From JASJBU01 sp963797085 (GTDB lineage Bacteria > Pseudomonadota > Gammaproteobacteria > Chromatiales > Chromatiaceae), in the NCBI GenBank assembly GCA_963797085.1, contig CAWCOA010000026.1, forward strand, positions 62,001 through 126,000: a DNA stretch of 64,000 nt, written 5' to 3'. A model generated the notes under the pieces. That model was given only the letters and a program-made list of their open reading frames with translations, searched no databases and was not told the origin of the DNA. Below, piece after piece: positions 28,600-38,706 of this stretch. The position numbers and the translations under genes were made by a program. Each line of letters starts with the position of its first letter. Within the stretch, counting starts at the first letter, position 1.

Positions 28600-29567
28600 G
28601 AGAGGGCCGCGTCCTGCTGCAGCTGCTTGAGCATCTGCTGCATATCCGCCGGCAGCGGGGCCTCCCAGGCCATCAACTCCCCTGAACGGGGATGTTGCAG
28701 CTCCAGCCGCGCGGCATGCAGCGCCTGGCGGCGGAAGCTGCGCAGGGCTTCCTGCAGTTCCGGCGATGTCCCGGAGGCTATGCGCAAGCGCCCGCCATAC
28801 ACCGGATCACCCAGCAGCGGGTGGTGGATATAGGCCATATGCACACGAATCTGGTGCGTGCGGCCGGTCTCCAGGTTGACCCGCAGGTAGCTGTGGGCGC
28901 GATAGCGCTCCAGCACGCGATAGTGGGTCAGCGAAGGCTTGCCGGATGGATGCACCGCCATGCGCACCCGGTGTACCGGATGGCGCCCGATGGGTTGATC
29001 CACACTGCCCCCGGTGGTCAGCACACCCTGGGCAATCGCCCGGTATTCCCGCTTCACGCTGCGCGCCTGCAACTGATTGACCAGGGAGGTTTGCGACTGC
29101 AGGGTCTTGGCCACTACCAGCAGGCCACTGGTCTCTTTATCCAGACGATGCACGATGCCGCCGCGAGGGATCTTTTCTAAATCGACCTGATGATGCAGCA
29201 AGGCATTCAGCAGTGTGCCGTCAGGATTACCGGTTGCCGGATGCACCACCAGTCCCGCCGGTTTATTGATGACCAGGAGTTCATCATCTTCGTAGAGAAT
29301 CTCCAGGGGGATCGCCTCGGCCTGGATGCTCACCTCCTTGCTCAGTACCGGCTGCAGTTTGATCTCTTCCCCCCCCAGGACCTTATCCTTTGACCGGCAG
29401 GGGTTGCCGTCCAGGGTGACACGCCCTTCCTTGATCCAGCGCTGCAGGCGACTCCTTGAGTATTCCCCAAAGAGTTCCGATAAAACCTGATCGACGCGCT
29501 TACCCACGTGTTCCCGTCTGACATGGGAGATCAGCAGGCTGGCAGTGGTTTGTTCATCAACCGACAT
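28596..29567 (-). CDS. rluD: 23S rRNA pseudouridine synthase RluD
   Basis: Makes pseudouridines in helix 69 of 23S rRNA. 323 aa. N-terminal S4 RNA-binding domain (RVDQVLSELFGEYSRSRLQRWIKEGRVTL), then the catalytic domain with LLVINKPAGLVVHPA and catalytic Asp in GIVHRLDKETSGLLVVAKT, and EYRAIAQGVL, RTHQIRVHMAYIHHPLLGDPVYG. Complete and in frame. Divergent from bamD, the arrangement also found in E. coli. First gene of the rluD-pgeF-ACT-def-plsC run. Confidence 0.95.
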   Translation of the reverse strand: MSVDEQTTASLLISHVRREHVGKRVDQVLSELFGEYSRSRLQRWIKEGRVTLDGNPCRSKDKVLGGEEIKLQPVLSKEVSIQAEAIPLEILYEDDELLVINKPAGLVVHPATGNPDGTLLNALLHHQVDLEKIPRGGIVHRLDKETSGLLVVAKTLQSQTSLVNQLQARSVKREYRAIAQGVLTTGGSVDQPIGRHPVHRVRMAVHPSGKPSLTHYRVLERYRAHSYLRVNLETGRTHQIRVHMAYIHHPLLGDPVYGGRLRIASGTSPELQEALRSFRRQALHAARLELQHPRSGELMAWEAPLPADMQQMLKQLQQDAALS

Positions 29568-29638
29568 GGTTATGCGTCACGTTTCGCTTTCCGTTATACT
29601 TCAAGGTCATTTTCAGATTGTATTTAGTCGTGTCGCTC

Positions 29639-30457
29639 ATGCCCGTGAATCAACTGCTTCGGTCGCTCATTGCTGTTCTCTTGCTTGCCGGCTGTGCCAT
29701 GCCTGAGCAAATCGATAAAACCAAAGACTGGAGCGCCAGCCAATTTTACTCTGAAGCCAAGAGCGCCCGGGATGATGGCGACTATGAGCAGGCCATCAAA
29801 TACTATGAGGGACTGGAGGCCCGCTACCCATTTGGCCGCTACGCCGTGCAGGCCAAGCTGGATGTCATCTATGTGCACTACAAAGACAGCGAACCCGACA
29901 CGGCCATTGCGGCTGCCGACCGTTTCATCAAACTCCACCCCAAGAACCCCTACGTGGATTATGCCTACTATCTGAAAGGGCTGGCCAACTACAATCGCAA
30001 CCAGAGCTTCACCAGCCGCTTGCTGCCGACTGACCGCTCACAACGCGACGCAGGCGCTGCCCTGAACGCCTTCAACGACTTTACCGAGCTGGTGCGCCGC
30101 TTTCCCGAAAGCAAGTATGCCGCCGACGCACGTCAGCGCATGCTTTTCTTGCGCAACAATCTGGCCAAATACCAGATCCATGTCGCCCGTTACTACATGG
30201 AGCGCGGAGCCTACCTGGCTGCCGCCAACCGGGCCAACCGGGTCGTTACTAATTTTCAGCGCACCGATGCAGTCAAAGACGCCTTGGAGATCATGGCTGC
30301 GGCCTATACCGAGCTAGGCATGACGGACCTGGCGAATGATGCCAAGCGTGTGTTGGCGCTGAATGAACAAAACGGCATCCTGGACGGAGCTGGCGAGAAG
30401 CCTGGAAAAGGTTTTTTTCGAACGATATGGGATGCGGTAACGCCAGGTGATGACTGA
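29639..30457 (+). CDS. bamD: Outer-membrane assembly lipoprotein BamD
   Basis: Lipoprotein of the BAM complex that inserts beta-barrel proteins into the outer membrane. 272 aa from the Met at 29639, where the signal sequence LLRSLIAVLLLAGCAMPEQ begins; the lipobox is LAGC. TPR-like repeats follow: WSASQFYSEAKSARDDGDYEQAIKYYEGLEARYPFGRYAVQAKLDVIYVHYKDSE, then NPYVDYAYYLKGLANYN and FNDFTELVRRFPESKYAADARQRM. The frame is intact. It would service the barrel protein at 22.5 kb among others. Confidence 0.95.
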   Translation: MPVNQLLRSLIAVLLLAGCAMPEQIDKTKDWSASQFYSEAKSARDDGDYEQAIKYYEGLEARYPFGRYAVQAKLDVIYVHYKDSEPDTAIAAADRFIKLHPKNPYVDYAYYLKGLANYNRNQSFTSRLLPTDRSQRDAGAALNAFNDFTELVRRFPESKYAADARQRMLFLRNNLAKYQIHVARYYMERGAYLAAANRANRVVTNFQRTDAVKDALEIMAAAYTELGMTDLANDAKRVLALNEQNGILDGAGEKPGKGFFRTIWDAVTPGDD

Positions 30458-30540
30458 TTGCCTGAATTCCAATGTTTCGGTCGGATGAAAATCAGACAAT
30501 CGAGAATCTGTCTCGCATGATGTCGTCAGCTGGTTAGATC

Positions 30541-30879
30541 TTAGATCGCCGCCTCGCCCTCTTCACCGGTGCGAATCCGGATTACCTGCTCAATCGGCGT
30601 TACAAAAATCTTGCCGTCGCCTATTTTACCGGTTCTTGCCGCACTGGTTATCGCATCGATACAGGCCTGCACCTGGTCGGAGTTGATCACCACTTCAAGC
30701 TTCACCTTGGGCAGAAAGTCCACGACGTACTCTGCCCCACGGTAGAGTTCCGTATGCCCTTTCTGCCGGCCGAATCCCTTGACCTCGGTAGCGGTCATAC
30801 CGGTGATACCGACCTCCGACAATGCTTCGCGCACATCCTCCAATTTGAACGGTTTGATGATTGCCTCGACTTTTTTCAT
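30541..30879 (-). CDS. Nitrogen regulatory protein PII
   Basis: 112-aa trimeric signal protein reporting glutamine/2-oxoglutarate and ATP status to ammonium transporters and glutamine synthetase adenylylation. MKKVEAIIKPFKLEDVREALSE is the PII start; the T-loop GHTELYRGAEYVVDFLPK contains the uridylylated Tyr51; the B-loop TGKIGDGKIFV and C-terminal RIRTGEEGEAAI are standard. GlnB and GlnK cannot be separated by sequence alone; there is no amtB beside it, which slightly favours GlnB. nadE follows downstream on the same strand, a neighbourhood seen in other Gammaproteobacteria. Confidence 0.95.
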   Translation of the reverse strand: MKKVEAIIKPFKLEDVREALSEVGITGMTATEVKGFGRQKGHTELYRGAEYVVDFLPKVKLEVVINSDQVQACIDAITSAARTGKIGDGKIFVTPIEQVIRIRTGEEGEAAI

Positions 30880-30972
30880 TGCGCTTCTGCTCCAGTTGGC
30901 GATGCCTGAGTATGAAATAATATCTGGTGAAGTTTAACGCCCTTAATATATGACGTCCAATCTGCCGTCTAC

Positions 30973-32576
30973 TTATCCACAGGTCAAAGGATAGCGGCGG
31001 TCGCGACCAAATGCGCGGCGCGTTATCTTGACTCCCGGTGGCGCCTGACGGCGTTTGTATTCATTTCGATCCACCAAGCGCACAACTCGCTTGACGGTTT
31101 GCGCATCAAAACCCGCGGCGATAATCGCTTCTGGACTCTGATCTTTTTCTACATAGCGCTCAAGAATCGAGTCCAGCACCGAGTAGTCAGGCAGGGAATC
31201 ACTGTCTTTCTGATCCGGCGCCAATTCCGCCGACGGAGGCCGGTCGATCACTCGCTGGGGAATGACCGGTGAAAGCGTATTGCGATATTCACATAGCCGA
31301 TACACCAGGGTCTTCGGCACATCTTTAATCGGCGCAAATCCCCCCGCCATATCCCCATAAAGGGTTGCATAGCCTACTGACATCTCACTCTTGTTGCCGG
31401 TGGTGAGCAGGATTCTGCCCTTTTTATTACTGATCGCCATCAAGATGATGCCGCGGCAGCGAGCCTGGATATTTTCTTCGGTCACATCGACAGCTTGGCC
31501 CGCGAACTCCTCTTTGAGCATCTCGGTGAAGGCCTTAAACGCAGGCTCGATGGGTATTGAACGATACATGACGCCCAAGGCCCGCGCCTCCTCCTCCGCA
31601 TCTTCATTACTCATGCCTGCGGTATAGCGAGAGGGCATCATCACCACCTCGACCTGATCCTTGCCAAGCGCATCCACCGCCAGCGCAGCGGTGAGCGCTG
31701 AATCTATGCCCCCCGAAAGGCCTAGGATGGCGCCGTTGAAACCGTTTTTCCTCACATAGTCCCTGACGCCGAGCACCAGCGCCTGATAGACGGCCGCCTC
31801 TTCTGAGAGATGTGGCGCGACCTCACTGTCACGGGGTGCCGGTTTAGCATGTCGTTCGATTTCAACCAATGTCTGCGCTTCGGCATAGAACGGCAAGCGC
31901 TGTGTTACCCGGCCTGCGGCATCTACCACGAAAGAGCCGCCATCAAACACCAGTTCATCCTGACCGCCCACCAGATTGGCATAGATGATGGGGATGCCAT
32001 GCTCACGGGCACGCTGCTGGACAAGGCTTTCCCGTTCCGGAGCCTTGCCGGTATGAAACGGGGATGCATTCAGGTTGAATAATAATTGCGCACCCGCTTC
32101 GCAGGCCATTGCCGACGGGGCCGGGAGACCAGATGTCCTCACAGATGGTAATCCCTGCTGTCAGACCATCGAGTATCGAAGGTCGCGGCCTGGTTTCCGG
32201 GTGAGAAATAACGTTTCTCATCAAAAACACTGTAATTGGGTAGCAGCTGTTTTTGATACTCGACGATGATTTCGCCTTTATGGAAGACCCCGGCCATATT
32301 GTAGAGATGACCCTGCATCCGCCGGGGGTAACCCAGGATCAGGTATGTTTCAGCGGCAGCGGCTTTTATCACTTCCAGGGCTGACTCGACCCGCAGAATA
32401 AAATCATCCCGCAATAAAAGATCCTCGGGGGGATAGCCAGTCAAGGCCAGCTCAGGGAAGACGATAGCTCGGATATCAGAATCAACTGCATGCGCCGCAT
32501 CGATCACCCGCTGTGCATTTCCCTCGATATCCCCCACAAGAAAATTCAACTGGGCGATTTGAATTGACAGATTCAC
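30973..32576 (-). pseudogene. nadE: Glutamine-dependent NAD synthetase, frame-broken
   Basis: ATP-dependent amidation of deamido-NAD, the last step of NAD synthesis. The N-terminal nitrilase-like glutaminase (MNLSIQIAQLNFLVGDIEGN, FPELALTGYPPEDLLL with catalytic Glu, YQKQLLPNYSVFDEKRYF with catalytic Lys) leaves frame at ~32170. LTAGITICEDIW, with the catalytic Cys, is in the next frame, and from ~32130 the synthetase continues with SPFHTGK, GAILGLSGGIDSALTAALAVDALG (PP-loop), SVGYATLYGDMAGGFAPI and KRRQAPPGVKITRRAFGRDRRYP. Two compensating indels within ~50 bases break an otherwise complete ~534-aa gene. As NAD synthesis is indispensable, an assembly error is more likely than loss. Confidence 0.85.
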
Positions 32577-32643
32577 AGGTTCCTCAGCAGACTTATTTCA
32601 AAGTGTTATTATTTCAAAAACATTATCCAGACTAAACAACTCA

Positions 32644-32874
32644 ATGGGACGCTATTTTTTTCTCGGACTGGCCATTTGGGCCGTGTTGCTGATCATTCGA
32701 CATCTGCTGCGTCAAAAGCAATTACAGAAAAAGGCACCTCTAACCGCTAAATCGGTAGACAGTGTGCAATGCAAGTATTGTGGATTGCACCTGCCACGCG
32801 GCGAGGCGCTGCATCATGGCGATGACTTTTTCTGCACTCGCGAACATCAGGAATTATCCAATAAGGCAAAATGA
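32644..32874 (+). CDS. PP0621-type small membrane-anchored zinc-ribbon-like protein
   Basis: 76 aa. One N-terminal membrane helix (YFFLGLAIWAVLLIIRHLL), a basic linker, then CKYCGLHLPRGEALHHGDDFFC, a Cys/His cluster likely to bind a metal. Members of this small family sit upstream of pilS in many pseudomonads and relatives. Its end overlaps the pilS start by four bases (ATGA), so it is translationally coupled to the pilus regulators. Function unknown. Confidence 0.75.
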   Translation: MGRYFFLGLAIWAVLLIIRHLLRQKQLQKKAPLTAKSVDSVQCKYCGLHLPRGEALHHGDDFFCTREHQELSNKAK

Positions 32875-34529
32875 GAAAAAAGATGCTCGGCCGGTTTGGT
32901 CCAATAAGTTACAACCGACGGGCCGACCCTGATCTTCAGCGGTCTGATGACGACGCCAACTGGCGTTCACTCAGACTCTTTCTGCTGTATCGCATCATAC
33001 TCTCTGTGGCGCTGGTGTTTTTCTTCTATTCCGCTACCGGACCCGATTTCCTCGGCCGTCATGCCCCCAACCTGTTCGGTTTTACCGCGACGCTTTACTT
33101 CGGCCTGACCCTGGTTTCAGCAATCTTCTGGGTTTGGGGATCACCAAAATCTGAACAGCAAGTTTACCTGATCCTGTTGGTGGACATAGTCGCAATTACC
33201 CTGCTGATGCACGCCAGCGGTGGCGTTGATAGCGGACTGGGCATGCTGATAGCGATTTCGATAACCGGCGGTGCTTTGATTATGGGGGGGCGCTCTGCCC
33301 TGCTGTTTGCCGCTCTGGCGGCGATTGCGGTGATTACCGAGCAGATCTATGTCAGTCTCAGTGGAGAATTCCCATCCCATTTCCCGCAAGCGGGATTTTT
33401 AGGCGCGGTCTTCTTCGCCACCGCACTGCTGACACTGGTCTTGAGCGGCAGGGTTCGGGCCAGTGAAAAACTCGCCATGGAGCGAAAACGAAAGCTCGGC
33501 AGCATGGCCCGCTTGAACGAATACATCATTCAACACATGCAGACCGGGGTTCTGGCGGTGGATATCGACAACAGGATCATTCTGATCAATGATCCCGCCT
33601 GGTATCTGCTGGGTATGCCCGAGGCCCATACCAGCAATTACTTGAAGGCCGCCTCTCCGGAATTAGACAACATGCTGGCCACCTGGCGCATTACTCAACA
33701 ATGTGATTATCAGCCATTCCGCACCCATCCACAGGGTCCCGAGGTCAAACCTCACATCATGCCCATGGGGCGCGGGAGACTCGGAGATGTACTGGTGTTT
33801 TTGGAAGATAACTCCCAGGTTCAACGAGAGGCCCAACAGATGAAGCTTGCCTCGCTCGGGCGGCTCACTGCCAGCATCGCACACGAGATCCGCAACCCGC
33901 TGGGGGCCATCAGCCATGCCAGCCAGCTTTTCGATGAATCCCCCGACCTCAATCCGGCAGACCGGCGGCTGACCGAGATCATCAAGACCAATTCTGTGCG
34001 GGTCAATAAAGTGGTCGAAAATGTCCTGCAGCTTTCGCGTCGTAAGCCCGGCAAACCTAAAACCCTGCTATTGGCCGAGTGGCTGGATTCCCTGGTCGAT
34101 GAACTGATCAAAACCCACGGCTTTGATTCTTCGATGATTCATATCCAGATTGAACCCGCGGATACTCAAATAACCGCGGATCCTGAACAACTGCGGCAGA
34201 TTGTGACTAATCTGTGCAACAACGCAAAAGAGCATGCGACAAAACAGCCAAACCTGCACATCAGTCTGGTTGGCGGAAAGGTTGCCGAGTTTAGCTATCC
34301 GGTGGTGGACATCATCGATAATGGACCAGGTATTGCTCCAGATGTCGCCAAGCAGATATTCGAACCCTTTTACACCACCAGGAATGACGGAACCGGCCTG
34401 GGACTGTATATCGCTAAAGAACTGGGAGAAGCCAATCAGATACGCTTGGAATATATCCCGGGGCCCACCGGCGGGAGCTGTTTTAGATTACATTTCATTA
34501 GAGCCACCATTGAGACCACGCTTGCATGA
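32871..34529 (+). CDS. pilS: Sensor histidine kinase PilS
   Basis: 552-aa inner-membrane kinase partner of PilR. Six hydrophobic segments lie between ~30 and 195 (for example LRLFLLYRIILSVALVFFFY and AVFFATALLTLVLSG); a PAS-like region follows (YIIQHMQTGVLAVDIDNRIILINDPAW). The H box is LASLGRLTASIAHEIRNPLGAISHA and the ATPase carries LCNNAKEHA, IIDNGPGIAPDVAKQIFEPFYTT and GTGLGLYIAKEL. In P. aeruginosa PilS senses membrane pilin and tunes pilA expression; the same role is inferred here from the pilR and pilA neighbours. It overlaps pilR by four bases. Confidence 0.94.
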   Translation: MRKKMLGRFGPISYNRRADPDLQRSDDDANWRSLRLFLLYRIILSVALVFFFYSATGPDFLGRHAPNLFGFTATLYFGLTLVSAIFWVWGSPKSEQQVYLILLVDIVAITLLMHASGGVDSGLGMLIAISITGGALIMGGRSALLFAALAAIAVITEQIYVSLSGEFPSHFPQAGFLGAVFFATALLTLVLSGRVRASEKLAMERKRKLGSMARLNEYIIQHMQTGVLAVDIDNRIILINDPAWYLLGMPEAHTSNYLKAASPELDNMLATWRITQQCDYQPFRTHPQGPEVKPHIMPMGRGRLGDVLVFLEDNSQVQREAQQMKLASLGRLTASIAHEIRNPLGAISHASQLFDESPDLNPADRRLTEIIKTNSVRVNKVVENVLQLSRRKPGKPKTLLLAEWLDSLVDELIKTHGFDSSMIHIQIEPADTQITADPEQLRQIVTNLCNNAKEHATKQPNLHISLVGGKVAEFSYPVVDIIDNGPGIAPDVAKQIFEPFYTTRNDGTGLGLYIAKELGEANQIRLEYIPGPTGGSCFRLHFIRATIETTLA

Positions 34530-35878
34530 CTCAACCCACCGCCCTTGTTGTAGATGATGAACCGGACATCTGCGAACTGCTGGAAATCACCTTGTTGCGC
34601 ATGGGTATAGACGCGCAATCCGTGCTTGACCTGGGTAGTGCAAGAAGGCTTCTGAAACAACGCAAATTTGATCTCTGTTTCACAGATATGCGTCTGCCCG
34701 ATGGGAATGGCATCGACCTGGTAAGGCATATCAATAAACACTATCCAGAGTTGCCCGTGGCAATGATCACCGCCCATGGCAACATGGAGGCAGCGATTAC
34801 CGCCTTGAAGGCAGGCGCCTTCGATTTCGTCTCAAAACCCGTTGATCTGACGATCCTGCGCAAGCTGGTGGAGAAGGCGGTTAAGGTCAATGCAGAACTC
34901 CCCCATGAAACAGAGAGCAAGCCACAGGAATCAACCTCAGCGCATTTAATGCTAGGGAACTCGGAATCCATGCATGGGATCCGCACATTGATTGCCAAGC
35001 TGGCCCGCAGCCAGGCCCCGGTCTATGTCAGCGGAGAGTCCGGCACGGGTAAGGAGCTCGCAGCCAGATCGATTCATGCCCAAGGGCCAAGGGCTGAGAA
35101 CGACTTTATCGCCGTCAATTGTGGCGCGATCCCCGAAGAACTCATGGAGAGTGAACTCTTCGGCCATTTAAAAGGCAGTTTCACCGGCGCCGTTGCAGAC
35201 AAACAGGGACTCTTTCAAGCCGCCGACGGGGGTACATTGTTTCTCGATGAGGTCGCTGACCTACCGCTGCACATGCAGGTCAAACTACTGCGGGCCATCC
35301 AGGAAAAGCAGGTACGCCCGGTGGGAGGGCAAAAAGAGATCCCGGTGGATGTACGCATCATCAGCGCCACCCACAAAAACCTTGCCAAGCTGGTGGAACG
35401 AGGTGAGTTCCGACAGGATCTCTTCTACCGCTTGAATGTCATAGAACTCCCTTTACCACCCCTACGGGAAAGACCCGAAGATATCCCCTTGCTGGCCCAG
35501 CATATCCTGACCCGTCTAACTCGGGAGTCGGGCGTTGAAAAACCTCATCTAAACAGCAAGGTCATAAAAAAGCTAAAACGCTATAACTTTCCAGGCAACG
35601 TGCGTGAGCTGGAGAATATCCTGGAACGTGCGATTACCCTTTGTGATGACTACAACCTGGAGGTGGAAGACCTCTCCCTGCCAGAACCTTCCCCGCAAAG
35701 CTCAAGCCCAATGAGACGATCGACGTCCCGCTCGGAGATAAAATGGAGGAAGTGGAAAGACAAGCCATCACACAAGCGCTTGAAGAGACCCGCTGGAACC
35801 GCACCGCCGCTGCAAAAAAGCTAGGTATGAGCCTGCAGATCCCTCCGTTACCGGCTGGAAAAACTGGGTATTGAATAG
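34526..35878 (+). CDS. pilR: Sigma-54-dependent response regulator PilR (two indels near the C-terminus)
   Basis: Activator of pilA. Receiver domain with phospho-acceptor Asp in FTDMRLPDGNG; AAA+ domain with Walker A GESGTGKELAARSIH, GSFTGA (the sigma-54 contact loop, Ser variant), Walker B GGTLFLDEVADLPL, and RLNVIELPLPPLRERPEDIPLL. The open frame ends at 35824 in unrelated sequence, but the Fis-type helix-turn-helix continues one frame over: DKMEEVERQAITQALEETRWNRTAAAKKLGMS, then RSLRYRLEKLGIE, stop at 35876-35878. Indels therefore lie near 35700 and 35835. If they are real, PilR has lost its DNA-binding domain; more probably they are assembly errors. Confidence 0.88.
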
Positions 35879-35905
35879 ACAACAGCAGCGCAGCCCATAC
35901 ACTTG

Positions 35906-35920
35906 TGACAATTTTTGTCA
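35906..35920. promoter_or_regulatory. Candidate PilR upstream activating site
   Basis: Perfect palindrome TGACAA-TTT-TTGTCA, about 155 bases upstream of the sigma-54 promoter of pilA, the usual distance for an enhancer-binding protein. A second GACAA-AC-TTGTC lies at 36144-36155 between the promoter and the gene. PilR sites in Pseudomonas contain TGTC-type repeats. Confidence 0.4.
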
Positions 35921-36072
35921 GATCCTGACGAAGCTGGCCATGACCTTTACTCAAGCGCTCCAAGCCTGTTAATGTACACACGCCACAAAACTCGTTTCAT
36001 TCATAGTATTTCTATATATTAATCATTGAGTTATCGATATATCGAAAGGATATTCACTGCTGAAAATCCTTC

Positions 36073-36090
36073 TTGGCATGTTGACTGCAT
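36073..36090 (+). promoter_or_regulatory. Sigma-54 promoter of pilA
   Basis: TTGGCATGTTGACTGCAT: GG at 36075-36076 and GC at 36087-36088 are exactly 12 bases apart, and TGGCAtg / cTGCA matches the -24/-12 consensus TGGCAC-N5-TTGCA with two changes. It is about 95 bases before the pilin ATG. Confidence 0.75.
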
Positions 36091-36182
36091 TATCCAAGAC
36101 AATCCTGATAAAAATTCAGGTTAAAGTTTTAAAATCCCAGGTCGACAAACTTGTCACCATCACATTACTGGAGATCTATCTC

Positions 36183-36620
36183 ATGAAAAAACAAGCTGGT
36201 TTCACACTTATCGAACTGATGATCGTTGTTGCGATCATTGGTATTCTCGCTGCCATCGCATTGCCTGCTTATCAGGATTACACCACCCGCGCCAAGGTTT
36301 CCGAGGTTGTACTGGCTGCCTCAGGGGGCAGAACCAGGTTGCGGAGGCATTCCAAACATTGGGTCGCATGCCTGAAGTGGCCTCAGCCGGCATTAGCAAC
36401 CCAAGTCTCGCCGTATGTACAAGCCGTGGCTTATACCAAAACCAGCGCCACCGTAGGTGTAATAACAGCCCAAGCTGATGGAGACTAACATCGCTGGTGT
36501 TGCAACGGTGAGACCATTATCATGACCGGGACTGGTAACGCTACTACCGGCATAGTAACCTGGGCATGCACTGGCACTATTGCCGACCAACTACAAGCCA
36601 GCCAATTGCCGTTAATTTAA
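36183..36620 (+). pseudogene. pilA: Type IV major pilin PilA, frame-broken after the N-terminal helix
   Basis: Structural pilin. MKKQAGFTLIELMIVVAIIGILAAIALPAYQDY has the prepilin peptidase site G|FTLIE with Glu5 and the hydrophobic assembly helix. After KVSEVVLAASGG the frame breaks: QVAEAFQTLGRMPEV and ASAGISNPS lie in another frame, PYVQAVAYTKTSATVGVITAQADG is open again, and IAGVAT, ETIIMTGTGNATTGIVTWACTGTIADQLQASQLP follows in a further frame with stop at 36620. The repaired protein (~145 aa) is a normal IVa pilin. GGAG precedes the ATG. Three or more indels in a gene of 440 bases is unusually dense. Confidence 0.85.
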
Positions 36621-36643
36621 AAACCGGTTGCTTAACCAAAAAC

Positions 36644-36672
36644 AAAAACACCCCGCAATGCGGGGTGTTTTT
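36644..36672 (+). terminator. Rho-independent terminator of pilA
   Basis: Stem AAAAACACCCCGC / GCGGGGTGTTTTT with a 3-base loop and a T run, 24 bases after the pilin stop. Confidence 0.95.
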
Positions 36673-36715
36673 ATTTGTCGAGTTAAATGATCTTAAAATA
36701 GAAAACATATTGGTC

Positions 36716-38632
36716 ATGACTGTAACCTCACCGTCCATGCGAAAAGCCTTTACGGGCTTACTCATTGCAATCTTCGTCACCACTCTCTACTGGAACGGAT
36801 TTTATGGTGAATTCTTCTTTGATGATGAGGTAAATATTTTGCTCCTTGAGGGCATTCAGCTAACCGAGCTCTCTCTACACTCGGCTTATGATGCCATGAC
36901 AAGTGGCATTGCCGGCCCTACCGGCAGACCTATTGCCCAGCTAAGTTTTGCCCTCAATCACTATTTCAGCGGCTTTGATCCATTTGCTTTTAAGGCAACC
37001 AATCTCGCCATTCATCTGGCCACCGGTCTTTTGGTCTACCTGGTCGCACGGCACTTGCTTGCATCAACCGTTTTTGCAGGCTTTGCCGCAATGCTGTGGC
37101 TGGTACACCCGATACAGTTAACCTCAATTCTGTATGTAGTCCAACGCATGACCAGCCTTGCCACCCTGTTCCTGCTGGCAGGGTTTTACTTGCATATGAT
37201 TGGACGCGAACACACCGGACGCAAAGGGACTGTTTTATTGCTTCTAGCCTGGCTATTTTGCTGGCCACTCTCATAAATGAGCAAGGAGACCGGGATACTG
37301 TTGCCATTACTTATTCTTGCGTGGGAAGTACTCATTCGGCGCCGGGAAACCGTCAAGCTGGATCGATTTGCCCGTTGGTTTATCATCGCCATTGGTTTTA
37401 TTATTGCCTCTGGACTCCTCTATGTAGCTCTGACCAAGGCCCAATGGCTATTAGATGGTTACACCTCACGCGGCTTTTCGATAACGGAACGTCTGCTGAC
37501 TGAAGGCAGGGTATTGTGGTTTTATATCGGCCTTATCGTCTTCCCCCAACTAGCGTCATTCGCCCTGCATCATGATGATATTGTATTATCAACCGGCCTC
37601 TTCTCCCCATGGACGACCATGCCTGCCATGCTTGGCCTGGCTGGCATGGCCTTGCTCGCATGGCGAAATCCGCCTGAAAGCGCCACTGTTATCCTTCGGG
37701 ATTACCTGGTTTCTGATTGGTCACGGCCTGGAATCCAGCAGTGTTGTCCCTGGACATAGCCCATGAACATCGGAACTACCTGCCATCCATTGGGCTGGCG
37801 ATCATTGCGGCCTGGGCCTTAGCCCGCATGATCGAGTATTCCGGTGGAGGAAAACCTTTGCTATCACCCTGGCCACTGGAATGACGGCCAGTTTTTCCAT
37901 CACCACGGCCCTTCGAGCCCATCAGTTTGGTGATGAATTGAGGCGCACCCAGATAGAAGCTGAATATCACCCTAAATCCATGCGTTCCCATTACGAAGCC
38001 GGGAAAGCTATCGTCGCCCACTTGTCGATACCCGATGCCGCATCTCCCACGGTACTATTTTGCACGCAGACATTATGAGAAGGCTGGAGAACTGGATCCC
38101 AATTTTAAGTTAGGTTTACTTCTCGGGCTTATAAACCTGGAATGTCGAGTGAAAAAGACTGTGGAGAACGCATCGATTGATGAACTGGCAAAACGCTTGC
38201 TCGAAACCACTTTTACCCCGATAGATCGCAATATACTCTATCATATCAAAGAGATGTCTATTGCTGGATCACTCTGTCTATCTCGCAGCAGCGTTGAACA
38301 ATTGTTTACCGCCGCCATTGCAAACACGACCAATCCCCCCTCTAGCAGGGCATTTTTGCACTCCTGGCAGGCTGACTATCTAATTCATACTCCACGGGAC
38401 ATACCAATGGCACAATCCGAACTCAAAAAATCCCTTGCCATTTCACCCAACAACCCGAGCAACCTGCTTAAACTATCACAGTTAGCTTTTCCTTCAGGGG
38501 GAGAAGGAGGATGCACTCAAAACACTGGACCGTCTAAAGGGGATGTCTCTACTACAGTCCGAGAAAGATACCGTGCTATTACTGATGAATTGCCTTGATC
38601 CAAATGGAACTGTAAGGTGCGTCATAAAGTAA
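36716..38632 (+). pseudogene. Polytopic GT-C-type membrane protein with C-terminal repeat-like region, candidate pilin glycosyltransferase (frame-broken)
   Basis: MTVTSPSMRKAFTGLLIAIFVTTLYW starts a membrane protein with an early acidic loop FFFDDEVNILLLEG, where GT-C enzymes carry catalytic acids. GRPIAQLSFALNHYFSG and FKATNLAIHLATGLLVYLVAR recall dolichyl/undecaprenyl-phosphate-sugar O-glycosyltransferases of the TMTC/DUF1736 kind. Frame changes occur near 37270 (continuing KETGILLPLLILAWEVLI), near 37700, and several times later. The C-terminal third looks like soluble helical repeats (KSMRSHYEAGKAIVAHLS, HYEKAGELDPNFKLGLLLGLINLE, ending LLKLSQLAF... and DPNGTVRCVIK). Its place directly behind pilA suggests transfer of a glycan to pilin. 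Activity as it stands is doubtful. Confidence 0.55.
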
Positions 38633-38706
38633 GGTTTAGGCATAGATGAGGATAATGGCAATCTGATCTTTAAATACAACAGTGAAGCTTTCTACCTATT
38701 ATCCAA

